Shown: piece after piece, positions 1 through 9,031 of the stretch
How positions within the stretch are numbered: the first letter of the stretch is position 1
Layout: each line of letters opens with the position of its first letter
From: Janthinobacterium sp. PC23-8
GTDB taxonomy: Bacteria; Pseudomonadota; Gammaproteobacteria; Burkholderiales; Burkholderiaceae_D
NCBI RefSeq assembly: GCF_002250505.1
Contig: NZ_NJGY01000001.1
Coordinates: forward strand, 651,356-715,355
Length of the DNA stretch: 64,000 bases
Reading direction: 5' to 3'
Notes under the pieces: model-generated
Seen by the model: the letters and a program-made list of their open reading frames with translations, nothing else
Database searches by the model: none
Told to the model about the DNA's origin: nothing
Made by a program: the position numbers and the translations under genes

Positions 1-91
1 TCAGGTTGGACTTCATTTCCTCCGTCACGGCGATCAGGCCATTGCGGATGATTTCGACGGTGACGGCGTCGACCGGTTGTGTGGTCTTCAT
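1..91 (-). CDS. hyuB: N-methylhydantoinase B / oxoprolinase beta subunit, N-terminal fragment
   Basis: Partial gene running off the left edge; only the first 30 codons are present. Its ATG overlaps the TAA of hyuA (TAATG), indicating translational coupling. The peptide contains VTVEIIRNGL and AVTEEM, matching the start of the HyuB family, where a D-P-V-T-x-E-V-I-R-N block opens the protein. In this family HyuB pairs with HyuA for ATP-dependent opening of hydantoin or 5-oxoproline rings. The assignment rests on this short block plus position after hyuA. Confidence 0.75.
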   Translation of the reverse strand, partial: MKTTQPVDAVTVEIIRNGLIAVTEEMKSNL

Positions 92-2193
92 TACAGTTCG
101 CTCCCGATGGAAATTTGCAGGTTGCCGCAGGCGTCGACCAGCACCGAGTCGCCCGGCTGCACGACGGTGGTCGAGGCGTGTTCCTCGATCAGCGCCGGGC
201 CGTCGATCCGATTGCCGCTGCGCAGCAGATGGCGCTTGTAGACGTTGGCGTCGACAAAGCCCTGCGCCGAGCGGAAGTACACCGGCTTGCTGGCGCGCAG
301 CGCCTCTGCCTGCGGCGTGGCACTACCCTCTTCCACCGCGTGGCGCGGCGGCTTGCGCATCACGCCCAGCACCGTCACCCGCAGGCTGACCAGGTCGGCC
401 GGCTCGGCCGGCGCCGAGGTGCCGTAGCGCACCGCATGGACGGCGTCGAAACGCTGCTTGATGGCGCCGCGGTCCTGGCGCTCAAAGTAGTCAGTCTCCA
501 GATCGACCGCCACCGCGTGCTCCTGGCCGACATAGCGCATGTCGGCGGCGCGCTCGATGACGATGGCCTCCGGCGTAACGGCCGACTGCGCCAGCGCGGC
601 GCGGCCTTCGTCCTCCATCTCGGCATAGATTGCCTCGATGTCCTCGAACGAGACCTCGTCGAGCTTGCGGAACACCGAGCGCACATAGTCGTAGCGCAGA
701 TCGGAGAACAGCATGCCGTAGGCCGAGAAATAGCCGGGCGCATAAGGGATGAGCACCTTGCGGATGCCCAGTTCGCGCGCGATTGCCGAGGCGTGCAGGG
801 GACCGGCGCCGCCATACACGACCATCGTGAAACGGCCGGCGTCGAGCCCGCGTTCGGTGGTGACAGCCTTGACCGCGTGCGACATCGAGGTGACGGCGAT
901 GCGCAGGATGCCGTCGGCGGCCTTGACCGGATCGAGGTCGAGCGGCTTGCCGATGCGTTCGGCCATGGCCTGGTGCGCGGCCTGTTTGTCGAGCAGCATT
1001 TCGCCGCCCAGGAAGTTATGCTCGTCCAGGCGCCCCAGCAGCAGATTGGCGTCGGTGACGGTCGGTTCGGCGCCGCCGCGGCCGTAGCATGCCGGACCGG
1101 GGTTGGAGCCGGCGCTCTGCGGGCCGACGCGCAGCGCCTTGCCGCCCTCCAGGCGGGCGATGCTGCCGCCGCCGGTGCCCACTTCGAAGATATCGATCAT
1201 CGGGATCTGGATCGGCAGCGCCTTTTCGTAGCCGCCGATCAGGGCGCTGCTGCTGGTGAGCGGCTTGCCCTCGCTGATCACGCCGGCCTTGGCGGTAGTG
1301 CCGCCCATATCGAAGGCGATGGCGTCGCCCAGTCCAAGCTGGGCGCAGATGGCCTGGGCGCCGATCACGCCGGCCGCCGGCCCCGATTCCAGCATGCGCA
1401 CGCATTCGCGCCGCGCATGCTCGAGCGGGAACAGGCCGCCGGTCGATTGCACGGCGTAAAAGTCGCCGGGAAAACCCTGCTCGGTCAGGTGGGTTTCCAG
1501 CTCGCCCAGATAGGCCGACACGCGCGGGCCGACATAGGCGTTGGCGGCGACGGTCGAGACGCGCTCGAACTCGCGGTACTCCTGCGACAGTTCGTGCGAG
1601 GCGGTGACGAACACGCCGGGCAGCTCTTCGCGCACGATCTCGCGCACGCGGATTTCATGGGCCGCATTGCGATAGGAGTGCAGCAGCAGGATGGCGACGG
1701 CGTCGACCCCTTCGGCCTTCAGTTCGCGCGCCAGTTCGCGCACGCGCGCCTCGTCGAGCGGCACGTGCACGCTGCCGTCGGCCAGCAGGCGCTCGGGCAC
1801 TTCGTAGCGCAGCGAGCGGCGGATCAGCGGTTCGTGCTTGGAGAAAAACAGATTGTAGGCGTCCGGACGGTTGACGCGGCCGATCTCGTAAATATCGCGG
1901 AAACCCTGGGTGATCAACAGCGCCGTTTTGGCGCCGTTGCGTTCGAGCAGGGTGTTGATGGCGATGGTCGAGCCGTGCAGGAACAGGCCGCCGTTTTCGA
2001 CGTGGGCGCCGGCGTTGTCCAGCGTATTCTGGATGCCGTCGACCAGTTGGCCGTGGGTCGACAGCGCCTTGCCAAAGGACAGCTCGCCAGTTTTTTCGTT
2101 CAGGATCGCGAGATCGGTAAAGGTGCCGCCGATATCGACGGCGATGCGCAGATGGCCGGCATTGCGTTTGCCGGGGTTGCTTGGGCTAGTCAT
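91..2193 (-). CDS. hyuA: N-methylhydantoinase A / 5-oxoprolinase alpha subunit
   Basis: 700 aa, the usual length for HyuA. Two phosphate-binding signatures of the sugar-kinase/Hsp70-like fold are visible: DIGGTFTD at residues 20-27 and DMGGTT at 295-300. With HyuB it would hydrolyse a cyclic amide (hydantoin, N-methylhydantoin, 5-oxoproline or a relative) at the cost of ATP, in the cytoplasm. The start chosen is the ATG at 2193, where the DIGGTFTD motif falls at the normal distance; the longer reading frame upstream is the antisense of the next gene. It sits 23 bp after the FAH-family gene and overlaps hyuB, so the three form one operon. Substrate cannot be told from sequence. Confidence 0.88.
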   Translation of the reverse strand: MTSPSNPGKRNAGHLRIAVDIGGTFTDLAILNEKTGELSFGKALSTHGQLVDGIQNTLDNAGAHVENGGLFLHGSTIAINTLLERNGAKTALLITQGFRDIYEIGRVNRPDAYNLFFSKHEPLIRRSLRYEVPERLLADGSVHVPLDEARVRELARELKAEGVDAVAILLLHSYRNAAHEIRVREIVREELPGVFVTASHELSQEYREFERVSTVAANAYVGPRVSAYLGELETHLTEQGFPGDFYAVQSTGGLFPLEHARRECVRMLESGPAAGVIGAQAICAQLGLGDAIAFDMGGTTAKAGVISEGKPLTSSSALIGGYEKALPIQIPMIDIFEVGTGGGSIARLEGGKALRVGPQSAGSNPGPACYGRGGAEPTVTDANLLLGRLDEHNFLGGEMLLDKQAAHQAMAERIGKPLDLDPVKAADGILRIAVTSMSHAVKAVTTERGLDAGRFTMVVYGGAGPLHASAIARELGIRKVLIPYAPGYFSAYGMLFSDLRYDYVRSVFRKLDEVSFEDIEAIYAEMEDEGRAALAQSAVTPEAIVIERAADMRYVGQEHAVAVDLETDYFERQDRGAIKQRFDAVHAVRYGTSAPAEPADLVSLRVTVLGVMRKPPRHAVEEGSATPQAEALRASKPVYFRSAQGFVDANVYKRHLLRSGNRIDGPALIEEHASTTVVQPGDSVLVDACGNLQISIGSEL

Positions 2194-2216
2194 GCGATTT
2201 CTCCGGTTGAGATGAT

Positions 2217-3068
2217 TTAAACGACCTGCACTGCATTGCGCAACTGGCCGATGCCGCTGATGTCGACTTCGACGATGTCGCCGTCCTTCATGTAGGCGGG
2301 TGGATCGCGCCGGTCGCCGACGCCGCCCGGGGTGCCGGTGGCGATGATGTCGCCGGGACTGAGCGTGGTGAAGCTCGACAGATAGGCGATGATCACGGGC
2401 AGCGTGAAGATCAGGTCGGAGATCGGCGCCTGCTGGACGATCTCGCCGTTCAGGCGCGTGGTCAATTGCGACTGCGTGATGTCGGCAACCTCGTCGGCCG
2501 TGACCAGCGCCGGGCCGAACACGCCGGTGCCGGCGAAATTCTTGCCCGGGGTCCATTGATGGGTATGGCGCTGCCAGTCGCGCACCGTGCCGTCGTTGAA
2601 GCAGGCGTAGCCGGCGATATGTGCGAACGCGTCCGCTTCGGCGATATCGGTGCCGCCCTTGCCGATCACCACCGCCAGTTCGCCTTCATAGTCGAACATC
2701 TGCGACTTGGCGCCCGGGAAGCGCATCGGCGCGCCGTCGGCGCTCAAGCTGTCGGCGAAGCGCACGAAGATCGCGGGATGGGCCGCGTCGGGCCGCTTGG
2801 TCTCGGCCACATGGGACTTGTAATTGAGGCCGACGCAGAAGATCTTGCGCGGATTGCCCACCGGCGGCAACAGGCGCACCTCGGCCAGCTGCCGCGTGGC
2901 CGGCTGGCCGGCGACGGCGGCGGCCAGCTCCGGCAAGGCCTGCGCGTCGAGCACGGCGCGGATGTCGGGATAGCGCGCCAGCACGCTGGCGTCGGGTTCG
3001 ATAATTTGTGTGCCGGACAGCACGCCGTAGGTGGCGATCCCCTTATATTCGTATGCGACCAACTTCAT
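2217..3068 (-). CDS. Fumarylacetoacetate hydrolase (FAH) family protein
   Basis: 283 aa, typical of bacterial FAH-fold enzymes (ureidoglycolate lyase, 2-hydroxyhepta-2,4-diene-1,7-dioate isomerase, acylpyruvase). The C-terminal catalytic domain shows the acidic metal-binding block DYEGELAVVIG near residue 125, NDGTVRDWQ near 160, and the closing TGTPGGVG loop near 245. A clear AGGAGA ribosome site lies 6 nt before the ATG. It is first gene of the hyu operon and divergent from the LysR gene. Context suggests it processes a product of the ring-opening enzyme, or a related carboxylic acid; the exact reaction is not readable. Confidence 0.85.
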   Translation of the reverse strand: MKLVAYEYKGIATYGVLSGTQIIEPDASVLARYPDIRAVLDAQALPELAAAVAGQPATRQLAEVRLLPPVGNPRKIFCVGLNYKSHVAETKRPDAAHPAIFVRFADSLSADGAPMRFPGAKSQMFDYEGELAVVIGKGGTDIAEADAFAHIAGYACFNDGTVRDWQRHTHQWTPGKNFAGTGVFGPALVTADEVADITQSQLTTRLNGEIVQQAPISDLIFTLPVIIAYLSSFTTLSPGDIIATGTPGGVGDRRDPPAYMKDGDIVEVDISGIGQLRNAVQVV

Positions 3069-3162
3069 TGCTTGTCTCCTTTTGTCGTCGATAGGCTGGC
3101 TTGACCAGTGTTACGGACGAGTGTAGGCCATGCTACGATATGCGAGAAGATAGCAATCTGGC

Positions 3163-3181
3163 ATTTCAGATATTCGTAAAT
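3163..3181. promoter_or_regulatory. Putative LysR-type regulator binding box
   Basis: Interrupted palindrome ATTT-N11-AAAT in the 132-bp divergent region between the FAH gene and the LysR gene. It satisfies the T-N11-A rule for LTTR boxes and begins 38 nt before the LysR start. The hexamer TGGCAT occurs on both sides of it (about 3160 and 3182). Direct binding is inferred from family behaviour. Confidence 0.4.
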
Positions 3182-3200
3182 TGGCATAACGGAGGGTGCG

Positions 3201-4094
3201 GTGGACTACACGGCATGGAAACTGTTTATCGACGTCAGTGAGCTGGGCAGCCTGACCAAGGCGGCCGCCGTCCATGGCACCACGCAGCCGCACATCAGCC
3301 GCCAGATCGGCGAACTGGAACGCGCATGCGGCGGCCGCCTGTTCCAGCGCACCGGGCGCGGCGTGGTATTGACGGAGCTGGGGCGCCGCATCGCGCCGCG
3401 CATCCGCAGCTGGATCACGCAGACCGAGCAGCTGGCCAACGATATCCGCGCCACGTCGGGTACGCCGGTGGGCACGGTGCGCATCGGCATCCTGCCATCG
3501 ACGGCCCATCCGCTGGCCAGCACGCTCTACCATCAATTGAAACAGCGCTATCCGCTGATCCAGCTGATCGTGCGCGAAGGCCAGGGCGCCCAGCTTGAAA
3601 CCTGGCTCGACAACGGCGACGTCGATCTGGCGGTCCTGTATCGGCACAGCCCGTCGCCGAACCATGGCGATATCTATCTGGCGCAGGTGCCGACCTTTCT
3701 GGTGGGGCCACCGGGCGACGCGCTCACGCGCGAGGGGACGGTGCGCTTCGACGTCCTGGACCATCTGCCGCTGGTGCTGTTCTGCCGGCCCAATTCCTGG
3801 CGCGACCGCCTCGACCAGGTCGCGGCCGAGCGCGGCATCACGCTTGATGTAGCGGCCGAAGCCGATTCGCTGGCGCTGCAGACACGCATCGTCAGCGACG
3901 GCGGCATTTATGCGCTACTCGGTCCGTATGCGATTGCCGGCGCGAACGCGCAATTGCGCCTGCAGGCGGCGCGGGTGGTGGAGCCCGAACTATCGCGCCA
4001 CATTGCGCTGGCCATGTCGCGCCACGGCCATCTGACCCTCGCCTGCCGCGCCGTCATGAAGTTCATCGAGGAAGGCGCACCGGGCATGTGGTAA
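3201..4094 (+). CDS. LysR-family transcriptional regulator
   Basis: 297 aa. N-terminal winged helix-turn-helix (about residues 5-62, with GSLTKAAAVHG and TQPHISRQIGELE) followed by a periplasmic-binding-protein-like effector domain (about 90-295). The start is GTG, supported by a GGAGGG ribosome site just upstream. It is transcribed away from the hyu operon across a 132-bp gap holding a T-N11-A palindrome, the standard arrangement for an LTTR that controls its divergent neighbour and itself. The inducer is presumably a substrate or product of the hyu pathway; that is inference. Confidence 0.9.
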   Translation: MDYTAWKLFIDVSELGSLTKAAAVHGTTQPHISRQIGELERACGGRLFQRTGRGVVLTELGRRIAPRIRSWITQTEQLANDIRATSGTPVGTVRIGILPSTAHPLASTLYHQLKQRYPLIQLIVREGQGAQLETWLDNGDVDLAVLYRHSPSPNHGDIYLAQVPTFLVGPPGDALTREGTVRFDVLDHLPLVLFCRPNSWRDRLDQVAAERGITLDVAAEADSLALQTRIVSDGGIYALLGPYAIAGANAQLRLQAARVVEPELSRHIALAMSRHGHLTLACRAVMKFIEEGAPGMW

Positions 4095-4183
4095 GCGACG
4101 CCATGTGCGCCGGTCGTGCCTGACGACGAACGATGTATCGGCCGGCGCAGCCACAGCGCCCACAGCAGCAAGGGGAACAATGG

Positions 4184-7100
4184 CTATGCTTGCCTGGCCG
4201 CCACTTGCGCCAGGGTCGCTTGCAGGGCCGCGAAATCGACCGGCTTGGTCAGGTGCAGGTCAAAGCCGGCCTGCCGCGAGCGCAGCCGGTCCTGCTCGCT
4301 GCCCCAGCCGGTCAGCGCGATCAGCGTCGCATCCTGCATACCGTCCATCTTGCGCATGGCCACCGCCACCGCATAGCCGTCCATGTCGGGCAGGCCGATA
4401 TCGAGCAGCACCAGCGGCACCGGCCACTGCGCCGCTTTTTCCAGCGCGCTGGCGCCGTCATGGGCCACCATCACGTCATAGCCGCTGAACTCCATCAGCG
4501 CGCTCAGGGTTTCGGCCGCGTCGACATTGTCGTCCACCAGCAGTACCTTCATGGTTGCCGCAGGTGCAGTCGATGCCGGTGGTGCGATCTCCCCTGCTGC
4601 CTCAGGCACCGCTTCATGGTCAAACAAAGGCAGGCGCACGGTAAAACGGCTGCCATGGCCGATACCGGCGCTGGCCGCCTCGACCTGGCCGCCATGCAGT
4701 TGCACCAGCCGCTGCGCCAGGCTCAGGCCCACGCCCAGGCCGCCCTGCGACATGCCTTCGGTGCCGGGCGCCTGCGCATACAGATCGAACACGGTCGTCA
4801 GCACCTCGGCGGCGATACCCACGCCATTGTCACGCACCTCGATCACCACCTGGTTCGCCACTGCATCAATGCGCGCGGCCACGGTGATGGCGCCGCCTTT
4901 CGGCGTGTATTTGGCGGCGTTGTTGACCAGGTTGCTGAGCACCTGCGCGATCCGGTGCCGGTCCACATGCAGCGCCACGCTGTCGGGCGGCAGTTCGACG
5001 CTCAGTTGATGGCCGCCCGCGCGGATCAGCGGCATACTGATTTCGATCGCCTGGCTGACCACCGCAGCGAGCGTCACCGCGTCACGCTTGAGGGTCAGCT
5101 TGCCGCTGGTCAGGCGCGCCATGTCCAGCAGGTCGTCGACCAGGTGCACCATATGGTTGACCTGGCGCTCCATCATGGCGCCAATATCGTGGCGCGAGGC
5201 GGCCGGCGCGCCGGCGCGCATCAGTTCCAGGCCCGTGCGGATCGGCGCGAGCGGATTGCGCAGCTCGTGCGCCAGGGTGACCAGGAATTCACTCTGCATG
5301 CGGTTCTTCTCGCCCAGCTCGCCCGCCAGCGCCTCGGCGCGTTCCTGCAGCAGCTTGAGTTCATGCACATCGATCACCGTGCCCACGTAGCCGGCCGGCT
5401 GGCCGTCGTCGTCGACCCTCGGCATGCCGATATCGATCGCCCAGCGGTACTGGCCATCGCGGCGGCGCAGCCGGTAGTCGAACGAAAACGGGGCGTGGCT
5501 GGCATTGGCGGCCAGGAATTGCTCGCGCGTGCGCGACAGGTCGTCGGCATGCAGGTTTTCCAGCCAGCCAAAGCCCAGATCCTGATCCTGCCGGCGCCCG
5601 GTAAAGTCGGACCAGCGCTGGCTCAGGTAGGTGCAACTGCCGTAAACGTCGGTGGTCCACAGCATCACGGGCGACGCATCGATCAGGGTGCGGAAATACG
5701 CTTCCTGCTTGAACGCCTCCTGGCTTTGCTGGCGGCGCTCGCGCGCCAGGTCGACCTGGCGCTGCACCCTTGCCTGCAGTTCGCTGGCCGCAAACGGCTT
5801 GACCAGATAGTCGTTGGCGCCCGCGCGCAAGCCTTCGACCTTGGCTTCTTCGCCGGCGCGCGCCGACAGCAGCATCACCGGCAGGTGGCGCAGCGACTCG
5901 GTGGCGCGCAGCCTGGCAATCAGGCCGAAGCCATCGAGTCTGGGCATCATCACGTCGCTCACCAGCAGGTCCGGCGGGTCGGCCAGCAGCAGCTCGAACG
6001 CCGCCTCGCCATCGGCGCAGGCCGTCACATCGGCATACGCGCCCAGCAGCGACTTGATATAGGCGCGCATGTCGTTGTTGTCGTCGGCGACGACGATGCG
6101 CGGACGCGCGCGCGCAGTCTCGACTGCTTGCGGCGCGGCGACTGCAGAGGCAGATTCAGATGCGGGATCGGCGGCGTCGGGCAGCCAGCGCAAGGCTTCC
6201 TCGACAAACGAGGCGCCCTGCTGCGACTGCGCCGCATCGAAATGGCGCGCCAGGCGCTCGGCCGGCAGGTGCTCGTTGCCGAACGGCAGGTCGACATCGA
6301 AGCGCGTGCCCTCGCCTTCCACGCTGTGCACGGCGATCATGCCGCCATGCAGGCGCACCAGTTCCTGGATCAGCGCCAGACCGATGCCGGTGCCCTCATA
6401 GGTGCGCCCGGCTGCGCCCTCGATGCGGTGGAAGCGCTCGAACATGCGCGGCAATTCGTGCGCCGGGATGCCGCTGCCGGTGTCGCGCACCGACAGGCGC
6501 GCCATGCCCTGGTGGCGGCGCAAGGTGAGCGCCACTTCGCCGTGCAAGGTGAACTTGAAGGCGTTCGACAGCAGGTTGAAGACGATCTTTTCCCACATGT
6601 CGCGGTCGACATGCACCGGTTCGCCCAGGTCCTGCAAGTCCACCGTATAGGCCAGGCCACCCTTTTCCATGGCCGACTCGAACACGCCGGCCAGCTCCAG
6701 GGTGACCTGGCGCAAGTCGGACGCCACATAGGTCGCCATCACCCGGCCGGCCTCGATGCGCGAAAAGTCGAGCAGGGAATTGACCAGTTTCAGAAGCCGC
6801 AACGAATTGCGGTGCGTCACTTCGATGCGCTGGCGCTGCACCGGGTCGAGCAGGTGGCGCGTGTCGGCCAGCGACTCGGCCAGCGGACCGAGGATCAGGG
6901 TCAGCGGCGTGCGAAATTCGTGCGACACATTGGAAAAAAAGGCCGTCTTGGAACGGTCGATCTCGGCCAGTTCCTCGGCGCGGCGCTGTTCGCGTTCATA
7001 CGCCAGCACATTGCCTACCGCCGTGTTGACGGCGCCGCCGAGCAGCGCATAAAAATTGCAGTAATCAGCGTCGAGCGCGCGGCGGGCGCTGGCGCCGGCG

Positions 7101-8008
7101 ACCAGGAAACCGAACAGCGCCACCTGTCCCGGCAAGGCCAGCGGCAGCACCATGGCGCTGCGCGGCAACTCGTCGTAGGGGCCGCAAGCGTCCAGACCCA
7201 AGCGCGCTTCAAGAGCGTCGACCTGCTGCATCACGCCCGCCTGCGCGGTGGCGGCAAACGGCCAGAGGACGTCGTCGAACGCAGCCGTGGACGGCGCCAG
7301 CGCACCGCCTGCCGCGATGCCGGCGCTACCGCGCAGCACCATCTGACCACTGTCCGCGTCGATCTGGTAGAACAGCAAGAATGGCACGTCCAGCGCCAGG
7401 CTGTCGTACTGGCTGGCCATCTGCGCGCCGACCTGCGCTATCGTGCGCGCCGTGCCGATGGCCGCGCTCAGGTCGCGCAAGCCCTGCGTGCGCCGCGCAT
7501 TGAGCACCTGCCCGGTCGACTCCGTAATCGGATGAAACACGCCACCGACCTTGCCCGACTCGTCGCGGATCGACGAAAACGAGAACGTCATGAAGGCTTC
7601 TTCCAGGTAGCCATCGCGGTCGAGGAACATGCGCTGGTCGCGGATATACGCGCCCTCGCCTTCGTGCGCGCGGTCGAACGCGCCGCCCACCACCGGCAAG
7701 GCGGTGGCCCAGCACACCTTGAACGGCTCGCCCATCGATTGCGGATGCTTGGCGCCGCAGATCGGGCGATACGCATCGTTATAAATCTGCACATCCTCGG
7801 CCCCCCACGCCACCAGGATCGGAAAAGTCGACGACAGGCACAGGCTGACGGACGTGCGCAGGCTTTGCGGCCAGCCTTCCAGCGGCCCCAGCGAGGTGGC
7901 TGACCAGTCCATGGTACGGATCAATGCGCCCATTTCGCCACCGCCGGACAGCCAGTCGAGGTCGTGGTTGAGCGCGGGAATAGAAGGCGGGGCAAGGGGC
8001 TGAGTCAC
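4184..8008 (-). CDS. Hybrid sensor histidine kinase with two kinase modules and two receiver domains
   Basis: 1274 aa, probably cytoplasmic: no signal peptide or membrane segment is evident. Order: PAS-like region (about 25-170), GAF-like region (175-340), first HisKA with VSHEFRTP (His363), ATPase domain (450-575), receiver 1 with phospho-acceptor in LVSDVMMPR (Asp685) and KPF (738), a PAS domain (770-890), second HisKA with LAHELRNP (His914), ATPase domain (1010-1130), and receiver 2 (Asp1203, Lys1255). Both kinase modules keep their His, N-box (NLLSNAFK; NLVNNAAK) and G-boxes, so both could be active. No separate response regulator or output gene is adjacent. Signal and target are unknown. 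Confidence 0.93.
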   Translation of the reverse strand: MTQPLAPPSIPALNHDLDWLSGGGEMGALIRTMDWSATSLGPLEGWPQSLRTSVSLCLSSTFPILVAWGAEDVQIYNDAYRPICGAKHPQSMGEPFKVCWATALPVVGGAFDRAHEGEGAYIRDQRMFLDRDGYLEEAFMTFSFSSIRDESGKVGGVFHPITESTGQVLNARRTQGLRDLSAAIGTARTIAQVGAQMASQYDSLALDVPFLLFYQIDADSGQMVLRGSAGIAAGGALAPSTAAFDDVLWPFAATAQAGVMQQVDALEARLGLDACGPYDELPRSAMVLPLALPGQVALFGFLVAGASARRALDADYCNFYALLGGAVNTAVGNVLAYEREQRRAEELAEIDRSKTAFFSNVSHEFRTPLTLILGPLAESLADTRHLLDPVQRQRIEVTHRNSLRLLKLVNSLLDFSRIEAGRVMATYVASDLRQVTLELAGVFESAMEKGGLAYTVDLQDLGEPVHVDRDMWEKIVFNLLSNAFKFTLHGEVALTLRRHQGMARLSVRDTGSGIPAHELPRMFERFHRIEGAAGRTYEGTGIGLALIQELVRLHGGMIAVHSVEGEGTRFDVDLPFGNEHLPAERLARHFDAAQSQQGASFVEEALRWLPDAADPASESASAVAAPQAVETARARPRIVVADDNNDMRAYIKSLLGAYADVTACADGEAAFELLLADPPDLLVSDVMMPRLDGFGLIARLRATESLRHLPVMLLSARAGEEAKVEGLRAGANDYLVKPFAASELQARVQRQVDLARERRQQSQEAFKQEAYFRTLIDASPVMLWTTDVYGSCTYLSQRWSDFTGRRQDQDLGFGWLENLHADDLSRTREQFLAANASHAPFSFDYRLRRRDGQYRWAIDIGMPRVDDDGQPAGYVGTVIDVHELKLLQERAEALAGELGEKNRMQSEFLVTLAHELRNPLAPIRTGLELMRAGAPAASRHDIGAMMERQVNHMVHLVDDLLDMARLTSGKLTLKRDAVTLAAVVSQAIEISMPLIRAGGHQLSVELPPDSVALHVDRHRIAQVLSNLVNNAAKYTPKGGAITVAARIDAVANQVVIEVRDNGVGIAAEVLTTVFDLYAQAPGTEGMSQGGLGVGLSLAQRLVQLHGGQVEAASAGIGHGSRFTVRLPLFDHEAVPEAAGEIAPPASTAPAATMKVLLVDDNVDAAETLSALMEFSGYDVMVAHDGASALEKAAQWPVPLVLLDIGLPDMDGYAVAVAMRKMDGMQDATLIALTGWGSEQDRLRSRQAGFDLHLTKPVDFAALQATLAQVAARQA

Positions 8009-8200
8009 GAAGGTTGTACCGGGCAGAGAGGATGATGGTGATCGGATGACGTGGGTAACATATTATATGCCGGGACGAGGGATGGCTTGGACGCGGATCG
8101 GGGAGGTGGCTCCCAGGGGGGCGCAACTCACCTGAAAGCTATCGCTATCTGAACATGAAGCGGACCATCTGCCCGGACAATCGGGGCTTAAGGTTCAGCC

Positions 8201-9031
8201 ATGGTGACGCAAATGTTTGCCTGGGCCCGCAAGCGGCAGCCGTGGCGCAAGCTGATGGTCGACGGCGATCCGATGGAGCTGATCGAGATCGAGAAGATCG
8301 TCAGCCCCGAATACGACCTCGACAATAGGCGGGACCGCATCCTGTCGGCCGACGAGATCCGCGAGCTGCACGCCACTATCACCAGCATGCACACGGAGTA
8401 CGAGGCGGCGCCGAACAAGCGCATCGGACGGCAGCCGCTGGAGGCCACCACCGAGCGCGCGATCTGGATCATGCTGTCGACGCTTTGCCGCGTCGGCGAG
8501 ACAGCCATGGCGCGCTGGGAGCATGTCGACCTGGCGGCCGCCACCTGGTTCATCCCGAAGGAAAACGTCAAGGACAACATCGCCGACCTGACCGTGTACC
8601 TGTCGGCGTTCGCGCTGGACCAGTTCCAGCAGCTGCACACGCACACCGGCCACAGCGCCTGGTGCTTCCCGGCCAGGAACAACGCCGGCAACATCAAGGG
8701 GAAGTCGATCAGCAAGCAGGTCGGCGACCGCCAGTCGATGTTCAAGAAGAACAGGGACGGCACGCCGCGCGCGCCGCTGAAGAATCGGCGCAGCGACGAC
8801 ACCCTGGTGCTCGCCGGCGGCAAGAATGGCGCCTGGACGCCGCACGACCTGCGCCGCACGGGCGCGACGATGATGCAGGCACTGGGGATTTCGCTGGAAC
8901 TGATCGACCGCTGCCAGAACCACGTGCTGCCGGGCAGCAAGGTGCGCCGGCATTACATGCTGCATGACTATGCGGACGAGAAGCGGGCGGCTTGGGCGGC
9001 GCTGGGTGAGCGCTTGGTCGCAGTCTTAGGG
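8201..9031 (+). pseudogene. Phage-type tyrosine integrase, 5'-truncated and interrupted by an IS
   Basis: The frame begins inside the core-binding domain (MFAWARKRQPWRKL, normally about 170 residues into such integrases) and an in-frame stop lies at 8189-8191, so the N-terminus is missing. The catalytic domain is otherwise well preserved: Arg in TLCRVGETAMARWEHVDL, the H-x-x-R box HDLRRTGATM, and RRHYMLHDY carrying the nucleophile tyrosine. At 9031 the reading frame is cut by the IS4-family element; removing the IS and one target copy restores the natural end (see 10536-10577). The gene presumably mobilised the surrounding element. Loss of the N-terminal DNA-binding domain makes it inactive. 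Confidence 0.85.

Noticed and set aside
79..2220. 713-codon open frame on the plus strand opposite hyuA
   Set aside because: Antisense shadow of a high-GC gene: Arg/Ala/Gln/His-rich, no recognisable motif, while the minus frame has clear HyuA signatures.
4133..7903. 1256-codon open frame on the plus strand opposite the hybrid kinase
   Set aside because: The minus frame has every kinase and receiver motif in order; the plus frame is His/Gln/Arg-rich and featureless.
8155..8200. ATG at 8155 (MKRTICPDNRG) as the missing integrase start
   Set aside because: It is in another frame from the integrase, and the integrase frame has a stop at 8189.
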